Shown in pieces: positions 53,104 through 61,328 of a stretch of 64,000 bases of DNA. The notes beneath the pieces are model-generated. The model was not told the DNA's origin and did no database searches. It saw only the letters and a program-made list of their open reading frames with translations. The translations under genes and the position numbers were made by a program. The stretch is from Nitrospirota bacterium. Lineage in GTDB: Bacteria > Nitrospirota > Thermodesulfovibrionia > Thermodesulfovibrionales > JdFR-88. The stretch covers positions 1 to 64,000 of the forward strand of contig JAJYIR010000004.1 of the NCBI GenBank assembly GCA_021789935.1, read 5' to 3'. Numbering within the stretch: position 1 is the first letter of the stretch; each line of letters begins with the position of its first letter.

Positions 53104-54534
53104 ATGGGCATTAAACGTATAGCCTTCATAGAACCTAACACGCCGGGAAGGCATGTTTTCAGCAAAATAAGGATACCCAGGCTGGGCGCGCTTATGCTTG
53201 CCACCATATTGAAGGCCCGGGGATACGAGACCCGCGTCTTCCTTGAGGACCTTGCCGAGCCGGACTGGTCCTATATAGAAAACTCCGACGTCCTTTGCAT
53301 CTCAGCGATCACCAACACCGCCCAGCGCTCCTACTCCATAGGAGACAGGTTCAGGAAACTGGGCATGCCTGTAATAATGGGCGGGGCGCATCCTTCCTTC
53401 ATGCCGGGGGAGGCTCTGGACCACGCCGATTTCGTGGTGAGGCAAGAGGGCGATGAAAGCCTGCCAGAGCTTATAGACTACCTTGACGGGGGCAAAAGCA
53501 GGCTTGAGGAAATAAAAGGCATCTCGTATAAAAAAGCGGGCCAATTAATTCATAACCCTCCCAGGCCCTACATCTCCGAGCTTCTCAATGTCCCTAGCCC
53601 CGATTTCTCCCTTGCCCACGGCTGGAAGCCGGGGGATGTCTACCCAGTTTCCAGTTCAAGGGGCTGCCCGTTTCAGTGCAGGTTTTGTTCCGTAATCCAG
53701 ATGTTCGGCAAGAGGTACCGTTTCCGGACCGTTGAGGCCACCCTGACGGACTTAAAGTCTCTTAAAGGCACCAAGGGCACGGTATTTTTTGTGGACGACA
53801 ATTTCACGGCGAACAAATCCCGCACAAAACAGTTGCTGCGCGGAATTATCTCTGAAGGACTGAGCATCCGGTGGTCGGCGCAGGCCAGGGTGGACGTGGC
53901 AAGCGACCCCGAGCTGCTAAGGCTCCTTGCGGATGCAGGCTGCTCAAAACTTTTCATAGGGTTTGAGTCCATAAATCCCCGCACCCTGGAGCTCTACAAC
54001 AAAAAACAGGACCTGCACCAGATAAAAGATTGCATAAGCGCGTTGTCCGCGCACGGCATAGGCATACACGGAATGTTCGTGCTGGGTGCGGACACGGACG
54101 ACGTCCAGACAATCAGAAAGACGGCCGAGTTCGCGAAAGTGCTCAGCCGCGGGACGCTCCAGTTCATGATGCTTACGCCCTATCCGGGCACCCCGATATA
54201 CGAGGAACTCGAATCCCAGGGAAGGCTGCTTCATAAAAACTGGCTTAAATATGACGGACTGAACGCCGTATACCGGCCGGCCCTGATGAGCCCGGAGGAA
54301 CTCCATATTGAGACGCTGAAGGGGCTTAAGAAATTCTATTCCTGGAAATATATAATGGGCCACATACAGGGTTTGGACTTCTACCACGCCGCCATTGGCC
54401 TATATGGAAAACATACCGTCCGCCTTGCCCTTAAAAACGCAAAAAATTACCTTGATGAAGCAGTAATGGGCAAAATGGCGTCACGGTTCCCCTCGAATGC
54501 CTTCCGGAACGAGATCCCTCGCAGAGCGAATTAA
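53104..54534 (+). CDS. B12-binding-domain radical SAM protein
   Basis: A 476-residue enzyme. Residues 1-140 resemble a cobalamin-binding fold with RLGALMLATILKARGYE and VIMGGAHPSFMPGEAL. The radical SAM core follows: SSRGCPFQCRFCS holds the CxxxCxxC cluster at about 185-195, then FFVDDNFTANKSR and KLFIGFESINP. The C-terminal region of about 110 residues is not recognised. Members include methyltransferases and hopanoid or tetrapyrrole enzymes; the substrate here is unknown. The cobalamin part lacks an obvious DxHxxG motif, so B12 would bind base-off without a His ligand, if at all. It stands alone on the plus strand. Confidence 0.88.
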   Translation: MGIKRIAFIEPNTPGRHVFSKIRIPRLGALMLATILKARGYETRVFLEDLAEPDWSYIENSDVLCISAITNTAQRSYSIGDRFRKLGMPVIMGGAHPSFMPGEALDHADFVVRQEGDESLPELIDYLDGGKSRLEEIKGISYKKAGQLIHNPPRPYISELLNVPSPDFSLAHGWKPGDVYPVSSSRGCPFQCRFCSVIQMFGKRYRFRTVEATLTDLKSLKGTKGTVFFVDDNFTANKSRTKQLLRGIISEGLSIRWSAQARVDVASDPELLRLLADAGCSKLFIGFESINPRTLELYNKKQDLHQIKDCISALSAHGIGIHGMFVLGADTDDVQTIRKTAEFAKVLSRGTLQFMMLTPYPGTPIYEELESQGRLLHKNWLKYDGLNAVYRPALMSPEELHIETLKGLKKFYSWKYIMGHIQGLDFYHAAIGLYGKHTVRLALKNAKNYLDEAVMGKMASRFPSNAFRNEIPRRAN

Positions 54535-54565
54535 CCGAAGGGAAGCTTTTTCTTTTTTCGTTTTT

Positions 54566-54949
54566 TCAGCTTCGGTCAATGCTCAACGGGCCTGAACCGA
54601 AACTGGCGATCATTAAGGCGGCCCCAAGCATGGATAGGTTTTTCATGAAATTTATGTACTGTATCCGGGCCTGAACGGGATCGGCAATGGCCCAGAAGTT
54701 GTGGATCATGAGGGTAACGGGCACCAGGAAGATCACAAGCAGCCACGCCCCGAGTTTTGCCTTGTACCCGAGGAGGACGCTCAACCCGCCCAGGAAGCAT
54801 ATCACCCCGGCCAGGGGCACCGCAAGATGAGCTATCGGCACCCCTTTGCCAGCGGCGAATGAGATCATTTTTCCCGTGAAATGGCCGGGAGCTGAAATCA
54901 GGAATATCGCGGCATACAGAATTCTTCCAGCCAATACCAGGTATTTCAT
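54566..54949 (-). CDS. DoxX-family membrane protein
   Basis: A 127-residue protein with four hydrophobic helices and the DoxX pattern: LAGRILYAAIFLISAPGHFTGK, GGLSVLLGYKAKLGAWLLVIFLVPVTLMIHNFW, and MKNLSMLGAALMIASFGSGPLSIDR. Family members act in oxidative-stress or thiosulfate:quinone systems, but most are uncharacterised. A GGAGGATTC-type ribosome site precedes the ATG. It is convergent with the preceding radical SAM gene. Confidence 0.9.
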   Translation of the reverse strand: MKYLVLAGRILYAAIFLISAPGHFTGKMISFAAGKGVPIAHLAVPLAGVICFLGGLSVLLGYKAKLGAWLLVIFLVPVTLMIHNFWAIADPVQARIQYINFMKNLSMLGAALMIASFGSGPLSIDRS

Positions 54950-55063
54950 GGCGAATCCTCCTTTTTTCCGCTAACCGGATTCCGCAAAGGCCGGGGCCGT
55001 TTCTTGCCTGCGAGGGTCCCGCGGCCAGCCCCGTTAAAAAATTGGAGACAGTATTATTTGCGT

Positions 55064-55354
55064 CTATTTTTTGCCGAGAATGGAGTCCTTGGCCGCTTTC
55101 GCAACGCGGAACTTCACGACCTTCTTTGCCGGTATCTTTATGGCCTGTCCGGTCTGGGGGTTTCTTCCCGTGCGGGCCTTGCGCTGCACAAGCACGATCT
55201 TGCCGATGCCGGGAAGCGTGAAGGAATTTTTGGCCTCCTTGTAGGCAAGCTTCGCGATCTCTTCAAGGACAGCCACCGCCTGTGTCTTCTTGATCTCCAC
55301 CTTCTTTGCAATGTGCTCCGCAATCTGAGACTTGGTCATCGCCTTTGCTGCCAT
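55064..55354 (-). CDS. HU-family DNA-binding protein
   Basis: A 96-residue histone-like protein that bends DNA. It shows the HU dimer core TKSQIAEHIAKKVEIKKTQA, the saddle GIGKIVLVQRKARTGRNPQTG carrying the DNA-inserting Pro, and IPAKKVVKFRVAKAAKDSI. The C-terminus is more Lys-rich than in E. coli HU. GAGGAGGGT-like sequence precedes the ATG. A clear sigma-70 promoter lies about 45 bp upstream. Confidence 0.96.
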   Translation of the reverse strand: MAAKAMTKSQIAEHIAKKVEIKKTQAVAVLEEIAKLAYKEAKNSFTLPGIGKIVLVQRKARTGRNPQTGQAIKIPAKKVVKFRVAKAAKDSILGKK

Positions 55355-55398
55355 TATGTACCCTCCTCATTAAATGATAATTAAAAAATAGATAACCT

Positions 55399-55427
55399 AT
55401 AGTATAGGGAATTCATCCAAAAATCAA
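55399..55427 (-). promoter_or_regulatory. Sigma-70 promoter of the HU gene
   Basis: On the minus strand TTGATT and TACTAT are separated by 17 bp, four and five consensus matches. Transcription would start near 55392, giving a leader of about 38 bases that contains the ribosome site. It faces the sensor operon on the plus strand. Confidence 0.65.
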
Positions 55428-55490
55428 ACCCTCTTTCCTTGAAAAACAACAGTTTTAATGGTACAGATTAAAATAGGGAGAAAGTCATCC

Positions 55491-57188
55491 ATGAAAAGAA
55501 CCGAACTGACAAAAGATCAGCTGATTGAAGAACTGAACGAGATGAGCCGGAAGATGGCGGAGGTGGAAAGGTGCCGCAAGGACTTTTTGGCAGTCCAGGA
55601 CAAATACCACGGGCTGCTGGACGCCTCTCCGGACCCGATGATATTCGTGACCAGGGATTATGAGATCGTATTCGCAAATGCCCAGGCGGAGGAGCTGTTC
55701 GGATACAAACAGGAGGAAATGGTCTGCCAAAGCTTGAATAAGCTCATACCCCCAAGGTATCACAGGATGCACAGTATCTTCGTGGAAGGGTTCTTCTCGG
55801 ACCCGAGAAGACGCCCCATGGGAGTGGGGCTCAAGCTCTACGCGATAAAGAAAAGCGGAGAGGAATTCAGGGTGGACATAAGCCTGAGCCCGATCAGGCT
55901 TAATGGGGAACTGGTCACGGTGGCTGCGGTCAGGGACATAACCGACCGCATAAAAGAACAGGAGATGATAGAAAAGAATTACTACTTCCAAAAGGTCCTG
56001 GACTCCATACTCAAGATCTCGCTTGAAACGGCCCCTTTAAACCATAAGCTTTCAAGTGCCCTGGAACTTATCCTCTCAGTGCCTCACCTGGCGCTGAAGA
56101 TGAAAGGCGCCGTCTACCTGGTCTCCAGGGAAGCCGGGGAGCTTATCCTGGCCGCAGACAGCGGCTTTAGCGAGGCGCAAATAGCCTCCTGCTCCAGGGT
56201 GCCCCTCGGGAAATGCCTTTGCGGGAAGGCGGCGCAAAAATGCGAACTCCTTTTTACGGACTGCCCTGGAGAGGGGCATGAGATACAGTTTGAAGACGGC
56301 TTCCCCCACGGCCATTACTGCGTCCCCATAGTCTCGGGGGGCAGGCCCCTGGGTCTGATAAACGTCTACCTGCGCGAGGGGCACAAGAGGGACGCGGATG
56401 AGGACAACTTTCTTATCTCGGTTTCGGACGCCTTCGCGGGCATGATAGCCAGGGAGGAGACCGAGAGGGAGAAGGAAAGGCTGCAGGCGGACCTTGCCCA
56501 GGCGGAGAAGCTGGCCGCCGTGGGAAGGATCACCGCAAATGTGGCACATTCCATCAGAAACCCCCTCACGTCGGTGGGGGGATTTGCCAGAAGACTCCAA
56601 AAAAAGCTTGAAACGGGCAGCGCCGGACGGGAGTATGCGGATTTCATCGTTGAGGAAGTGGCGGCCCTGGAAAAGATACTTTCGAGCGTCCTTTCCTATT
56701 CCCGGACGTCCCCGGCGCACCTGGAAGAGCAAGACATGCGGGATGTGGCCGACTTCGTTATTACGATGTACGGGGACGCCATGAAGGAGCATTCAATAAC
56801 CGTCACAAGGTCCTACAAAGAAGTCCCTAAATTGCTCATAGACAGGCAGCGAGTGCAGGAGGCCCTGGAAAATGTCCTTATAAACGCCATTGACTCCATG
56901 TCGCAGGGCGGGAAGCTCACTGTGGAGGTGACCGGGATGACCGTGAAGAAGAGGCCCTATGTAGTTGTCAAAATAAAAGATACCGGCCAGGGGATGGATA
57001 AGAAAACAGCAGGCAGAATATTCGAACCGTTTTTTTCGACGAAAACAGAAAGAGGGGGCTACGGACTTGGACTGTCCATCAGCAGGAAGATAATAGAGGA
57101 GCATGACGGGTTCATATCCGTAGAAAGCAAGCCTGGGGAAGGCTCGGTTTTCTATCTCTATTTTCCGGAAAGACACCGGCTGGAATAA
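55491..57188 (+). CDS. PAS-GAF sensor histidine kinase
   Basis: A soluble kinase of 565 residues from the ATG at 55491 (GGGAGAAAG upstream). Order: short coiled coil (about 1-35), PAS domain (about 35-155), GAF domain (about 170-320), coiled coil, HisKA with NVAHSIRNPLTS (His about 353), and an ATPase domain with NVLINAIDSMS, DTGQGM and GYGLGLS. The GAF domain has a cluster of Cys around GKCLCGKAA and a later HGHYCVPI, a pattern I know from many proteobacterial sensors; a metal or thiol role is possible. No membrane helix is present. It is the first of three sensory genes in one direction, and the only one with a complete His box. Confidence 0.94.
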   Translation: MKRTELTKDQLIEELNEMSRKMAEVERCRKDFLAVQDKYHGLLDASPDPMIFVTRDYEIVFANAQAEELFGYKQEEMVCQSLNKLIPPRYHRMHSIFVEGFFSDPRRRPMGVGLKLYAIKKSGEEFRVDISLSPIRLNGELVTVAAVRDITDRIKEQEMIEKNYYFQKVLDSILKISLETAPLNHKLSSALELILSVPHLALKMKGAVYLVSREAGELILAADSGFSEAQIASCSRVPLGKCLCGKAAQKCELLFTDCPGEGHEIQFEDGFPHGHYCVPIVSGGRPLGLINVYLREGHKRDADEDNFLISVSDAFAGMIAREETEREKERLQADLAQAEKLAAVGRITANVAHSIRNPLTSVGGFARRLQKKLETGSAGREYADFIVEEVAALEKILSSVLSYSRTSPAHLEEQDMRDVADFVITMYGDAMKEHSITVTRSYKEVPKLLIDRQRVQEALENVLINAIDSMSQGGKLTVEVTGMTVKKRPYVVVKIKDTGQGMDKKTAGRIFEPFFSTKTERGGYGLGLSISRKIIEEHDGFISVESKPGEGSVFYLYFPERHRLE

Positions 57189-57272
57189 GCCTACCGCCCG
57201 CGGGTATTGAAAGCATGCCCCGCACATGATAAATATTAATCATCAGCTCGTTCCTGAAAGGAGGAATCGGCA

Positions 57273-57740
57273 ATGAAAAAACCCGCAGAGAAGAGCGACG
57301 CGTTTTTAGACCTCATGGTGGACTGGCAGACAATTGAAGGCGATATGATGCAATATGCCGAAGAGGAGGCGGCAAAGACCCTGAACACTCTTGAAAAAAC
57401 AATGGCCCAGGTAATAGGCCTTGAGGCCCGCAAACGCTGCGTAATACAGCAGATGATAGTTGAGAGCGTAAAGAAAGAAGCGGCCCACCTGGACCCGGAG
57501 GAGATACAAAGCCTTATCGGCCACATCAACCATTTTGTGGAAACCGAGGAGAAGGAGTTGCCCATGGCGGAAGCCGCGCTCCAAAAAAGCGAACTGTTCC
57601 TGTCCAGGTATCTGCTTTCTTATCTCATTGCCGACCTCAAAAAGGGAAACGTGCTGCTCCGGAAGTTTGCCGATGAGCTGAAATCCGCCACTATTTCCAC
57701 ATCCGTGACATCAAAGATATACGGACCAGGTTCGGAGTGA
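57273..57740 (+). CDS. Helical protein, possibly a degenerate ferritin-like bundle
   Basis: A 155-residue, all-helical soluble protein, lying between two kinases (84 bp after the first, 17 bp before the second). Four helices can be drawn: about 12-48, 49-78, 80-112 and 113-140. The last two (HINHFVETEEKELPMAEAAL, then SRYLLSYLIADLKKG) resemble ferritin-like bundles in which that final motif is usually DEKKHH. Here the expected Glu and His are replaced by Leu, Gly and Asn, so a di-iron site would be lost. I do not recognise a named family. A structural or signalling-adaptor role between the two kinases is the simplest reading. GAAAGGAGG precedes the ATG. Confidence 0.7.
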   Translation: MKKPAEKSDAFLDLMVDWQTIEGDMMQYAEEEAAKTLNTLEKTMAQVIGLEARKRCVIQQMIVESVKKEAAHLDPEEIQSLIGHINHFVETEEKELPMAEAALQKSELFLSRYLLSYLIADLKKGNVLLRKFADELKSATISTSVTSKIYGPGSE

Positions 57741-57757
57741 GGAGGCAGGGCTGAAGT

Positions 57758-58930
57758 TTGGCGGGCATGAGATACGAGGCCCTTTCCCTATCCGTCCCTT
57801 ATGGCAAGCTCAACGCGCTCAAGGAGCAGCTTGGCTTGACAGGGGACGCCCTCGCGGTATTGGCCCCTTACAGGAAGGCCTTTATCGAAAACAGCGTGGC
57901 CTTTGCCGGTTATTTTTACAAAATCTTCATGGGCATATCCGACACCAGAAAGATTATTGAGGGGCTTGAGAACCCACAATCGCTTAAAGACGCGTGGGCC
58001 AACTGGTTCAGGACCGTGTTCATGCTGGAACTGGACGAAAACTTCCTGGCATACCTCTGGAGGATCGGCATAAGACACGTGGAGGTAAACCTGGACCAGA
58101 GATACACGAACCTGGGTTTTTCCGTCGTAAGGCAGTTTTGCCGGGATGTGATCCGGAAGGAAGTTGCGCCCGCCGATGCCGCCCAGGCGGCTTTCGTGAT
58201 AGACAATATCCTTGACCTGTGCCTGCTTACGGAGACCAGCGCCTTCATAGAGGCATCGAGCAGGTGCGACATAGAGATAATAAAGGGAATAGCGGACAGG
58301 ATAAGAAACCCCATAACCGTAATCGGGGGCAACCTGAAGCGCATACAGAAGCTGCTCGACATAAAAGACCCCTCGTACTGCGTTGTGGAGGACATCATAG
58401 CCCAAAGCTCGAAATGCGAGTCCATGGTTGCCGACATCAAGACCTACATAGACATGTTCCAGAAGGAGTCCTACCCCGTCAAGATATCGCTTCCGGACCT
58501 TGTAAGACTCGTCCTGGAAGATATTCAGGCAAAACCGGAGGCGCAAAGGGTGAGCATGGAGACAGTCCTGGACCCTATGACAAACTCCATCGAGGCCGAC
58601 CCCCCGGACATAAAAGCGGCCTTATACCAGGTGCTTGAAAACGCCCTGGAGGCGGCGGCCACCGCCCCGGACCCGCGTATCCGCATCTCTTCAGGACCTT
58701 ACAGGGCGCCTTTCAAGGCAGTAAAGATAAGCATATTCAATACGGGGGTCCCCCCAAGGGCTGAAGACATGGAAAGACTTTTCTCCCTGTTTTATTCCAC
58801 CAAGCCCGGCGGCTCCGGCTTCGGTCTGCCCATAGCGCGCCTTGCCGTCAGAAAAAACCTGGGAAGGATAACCGTGGAGGCCCTGCCCGGCGAAGGAACC
58901 AGGGTAACCATAGTGCTCCCAAAGAGTTGA
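57758..58930 (+). CDS. Protoglobin-coupled histidine-kinase-like protein lacking the phospho-acceptor His
   Basis: A 390-residue soluble protein. The N-terminal 165 residues are a protoglobin/globin-coupled sensor domain; His 107 in IGIRHVEVNLDQRY fits the proximal haem ligand. The kinase part begins at about 170. Its H box reads GIADRIRNPITVIGG, where the usual GIAHEIRNPL has His: Asp 180 takes the acceptor place. The ATPase domain has the N box (QVLENALEAA), a G1-like FNTGVPP with Asn for the usual Asp, and GGSGFGLPIA. It may be a phosphatase, an allosteric partner of the upstream kinase, or a heterodimer subunit. The start is a TTG at 57758 (GGAGG 12 bp upstream) or an ATG at 57767. Confidence 0.88.
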   Translation: MAGMRYEALSLSVPYGKLNALKEQLGLTGDALAVLAPYRKAFIENSVAFAGYFYKIFMGISDTRKIIEGLENPQSLKDAWANWFRTVFMLELDENFLAYLWRIGIRHVEVNLDQRYTNLGFSVVRQFCRDVIRKEVAPADAAQAAFVIDNILDLCLLTETSAFIEASSRCDIEIIKGIADRIRNPITVIGGNLKRIQKLLDIKDPSYCVVEDIIAQSSKCESMVADIKTYIDMFQKESYPVKISLPDLVRLVLEDIQAKPEAQRVSMETVLDPMTNSIEADPPDIKAALYQVLENALEAAATAPDPRIRISSGPYRAPFKAVKISIFNTGVPPRAEDMERLFSLFYSTKPGGSGFGLPIARLAVRKNLGRITVEALPGEGTRVTIVLPKS

Positions 58931-58947
58931 AAACAGGATAGAGGTTT

Positions 58948-60687
58948 TTATTTACGCCTAAAAAACATCTTCTTCAGCTCTTCGAGCCCCAGGATTATCC
59001 TTGTGGGCCTTCCATGAGGGCAGTGTCCGGGGTTCTCGCAGCCTTCAAGCGCTTCAAGAAGCTCTTCCAGCTCGGGCACGCTTAAAACATCGCTGCCGCG
59101 GACGGATGAATGGCAGGCAAGCCGTGCCGCCACCTTTTTTTTAAGCTCTCCTTTTTTAAGGTCATCGGCGCTCCCCTTCTCTTCCATCAGCTCAAGGGCC
59201 GTATCGGAAAGAAGCCGCGTATAATCCAGGTCCCCTTTTTTCAAAAATTCCTCCGGGGCGCCCCTTAGAAGAAGGCTTCCGCCGCCAAAATCCTCTATCT
59301 CAAACCCAAGCTCCGAAAGCAAATCCTTGTGCGCAAGGACCGCCTGGCGCCAGGCAGGCGCAAGCTCCAGAGGCCGCGGGAAGAGGAACCGGCCAGTATC
59401 CGGCCCCACATTGCGCAGAAGCCTTTCGTACATTACCCGCTCGTGCGCGGCGTGCTGGTCCAGCAATATCACGCCGCCGCCATCGCTGTACGCGTAAAAC
59501 ATCTCGCCAAGCCTGATGAAGGCGCGGGGGTTTTTAAGGGACTGCACAAAGGGCAGTCCGTCAGCGGCGATATACGCCGGCGGGCCGCTGCCTGTCTCCG
59601 GGTACGCGTAATCCCGTTCTGGCCGTCCTTCAGCACCTTGCGCAAGCCCCCCTGCAAAACCATCTGTCATGCGGGGGGCATCTGCCATGGAGGGACCGCT
59701 TCCCATATGGCTTATAAATGCCTCTTTCACCGCGGACCTTACCAGCCTGTAAACCTGCTCTTTGTCCTCGAAGCGGACCTCTTCTTTCTTGGGGTGCACA
59801 TTCACATCGAGTGAGCACGGGGCCGACTCCAGGAAGATAAAAAATACCGGGTGCCTTCCGGATGGCAGCCCTGATATGGCCGCGTAGACGGCATGCCCCA
59901 GAGAGGCGTCCTTAATGGGCCTTCCGTTTACGAAGACAAACTGGTGGCTGCGGGAGCCCCTCCAGTTGCCCTCTTTTGAAAAAAACACCTTCAGCCTTAA
60001 TCCGGACACCTCACGATCCTGCTCCATGAGCCCCTCAAGAAATTGGGTGCCGTATATTTGCAATATCCTTTCCCTGTTGCCGGCAGCCCTCTCCAGCTCC
60101 ATGCATGTCCTGCCGTCTATATAAAGCGAGAAACCGGCGGCCGGATGCGCGAGGGCCTGTTTTGTAAGGACGTTTATGATCTGAAAGTTCTCCGCTGAAT
60201 CGGACTTGAGGAATTTTTTTCTGGCCGGGGTATTGAAAAAAATCTCCCTCACTTCCACCCTGGTCCCGGAGGCCGGGGCAGGCCGGCTCTCTGTAACCTG
60301 TCCGGCCTTCGCTTCTATTCGCACGCCTTCAGAGGCCCCCCTGGGGGCCGTAATTACGGTAAGCTCCGAGACAGAGGCTATCGATGGCAGGGCCTCTCCC
60401 CTGAAGCCCAGCGTCTTTATATCAAAGAGGTCCTGGGCGCCCTCAAGTTTGCTTGTCGAATGCCGGTCCAGGCTCAAGAGAGCGTCCTCCGGGCCCATAC
60501 CGTCCCCGTCGTCCATGACCGATATGAGTCTTTTGCCCCCCTTTTTTACCTCCACGCGTATATGGGAGGCCCCCGCGTCCACGGAGTTTTCAATAAGCTC
60601 CTTCAAAGCGGAGGCCGGCCTTTCGACCACTTCCCCTGCCCTGAGCCTGTCAACGACCTCTGGCGGCAGCACCTTTATCTTTCCCAT
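58948..60687 (-). CDS. mutL: DNA mismatch repair protein MutL
   Basis: MutL couples mismatch recognition by MutS to strand removal. The GHKL ATPase has AGEVVERPASALKELIENSVDAGA, DDGDGM and TLGFRGEALPSIASV. The C-terminal domain has the endonuclease motif DQHAAHERVMYE plus ACHSSVRG and CPHGRP, the zinc-site blocks, so this MutL should nick DNA itself, as in bacteria without MutH. The 579 residues are normal. The ATG at 60687 follows the APS-kinase-like gene by 17 bp. No mutS lies in the window. Confidence 0.97.
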   Translation of the reverse strand: MGKIKVLPPEVVDRLRAGEVVERPASALKELIENSVDAGASHIRVEVKKGGKRLISVMDDGDGMGPEDALLSLDRHSTSKLEGAQDLFDIKTLGFRGEALPSIASVSELTVITAPRGASEGVRIEAKAGQVTESRPAPASGTRVEVREIFFNTPARKKFLKSDSAENFQIINVLTKQALAHPAAGFSLYIDGRTCMELERAAGNRERILQIYGTQFLEGLMEQDREVSGLRLKVFFSKEGNWRGSRSHQFVFVNGRPIKDASLGHAVYAAISGLPSGRHPVFFIFLESAPCSLDVNVHPKKEEVRFEDKEQVYRLVRSAVKEAFISHMGSGPSMADAPRMTDGFAGGLAQGAEGRPERDYAYPETGSGPPAYIAADGLPFVQSLKNPRAFIRLGEMFYAYSDGGGVILLDQHAAHERVMYERLLRNVGPDTGRFLFPRPLELAPAWRQAVLAHKDLLSELGFEIEDFGGGSLLLRGAPEEFLKKGDLDYTRLLSDTALELMEEKGSADDLKKGELKKKVAARLACHSSVRGSDVLSVPELEELLEALEGCENPGHCPHGRPTRIILGLEELKKMFFRRK

Positions 60688-60704
60688 GGACTCCTCATTC
60701 TAAA

Positions 60705-61247
60705 TCACTCACGGCGGCTTTTGGCAAGTCTCCTTAAAAGCCCGTCAATGAGGCGGGCCGACTCCCTGATGCCGGTGTGGTCCGTTTCAATCACCAGTTC
60801 CGGGTTTTCAGGCTCCTCATAAGGAACGGAAATCCCGGGCACCGGCCATCCTTTTTTTGCCTTGGCGTAGATGCCGGCCGGGGCCCCGCGTCTTTTCATC
60901 CTCTTTTTTTCCCTCCGCATGGCAATATCCAGAGGGCATTTAAGATATACCTCCGCAAACCGGGAGATCTCCCTTCGCGCCAGCTCGCGCCACCTGCGCA
61001 GGTTTCCGGTCGCGTCGATGGCGGCATCATGGCCAAGGCCCGAGAGGGTCTTTGCCGCATACACCATGGCCCGGTACATCATTTCCCTCTCGGCTTCGGA
61101 ATAGGTGGGCTGCGGGGTGGCAAGCCTCCTTAGCTCATCCATACGGAGGACTGCCATCCCCGGCCGCCTTTTTTTGAGGGCGCTTGCGATGGCGCTCTTC
61201 CCGCTTCCGGGGAGCCCCGTTATCCAGACGACCCTGCCTTCTCTCAT
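60705..61247 (-). CDS. Adenylylsulfate-kinase-like protein
   Basis: A 180-residue P-loop kinase. GLPGSGKSAIA is the Walker A, RMDELRR takes the place of the usual LDGDxxR, and FAEVYLKCPLDIAMRREKKR followed by IYAKAKKGWPVPGISVPYEEP matches the APS-kinase lid and substrate region. APS kinase makes PAPS from adenylylsulfate. The DGD block is changed (MDE), and an Arg-rich insert (KKRMKRRG) is present, so a related carbohydrate or nucleotide kinase is possible. It lies between a kinase gene and mutL, not in a sulfate assimilation operon. Confidence 0.78.
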   Translation of the reverse strand: MREGRVVWITGLPGSGKSAIASALKKRRPGMAVLRMDELRRLATPQPTYSEAEREMMYRAMVYAAKTLSGLGHDAAIDATGNLRRWRELARREISRFAEVYLKCPLDIAMRREKKRMKRRGAPAGIYAKAKKGWPVPGISVPYEEPENPELVIETDHTGIRESARLIDGLLRRLAKSRRE

Positions 61248-61294
61248 GTCCCGGAAAGTTTATATCCCGCCACCCAGGGTTGCAACATCAAACG

Positions 61295-61327
61295 AAAAAA
61301 AAGGGCTTCCTCAAGCTGGCGAAGCCC
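61295..61327 (-). terminator. Intrinsic terminator after the membrane histidine kinase
   Basis: On the minus strand GGGCTTC and GAAGCCC form a 7-bp stem (61321-61327 with 61303-61309) around an 11-base loop, followed by eight T (61295-61302). It begins 1 bp after the kinase stop, so it separates that gene from the APS-kinase-like gene. Confidence 0.85.
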
Positions 61328-61328
61328 C

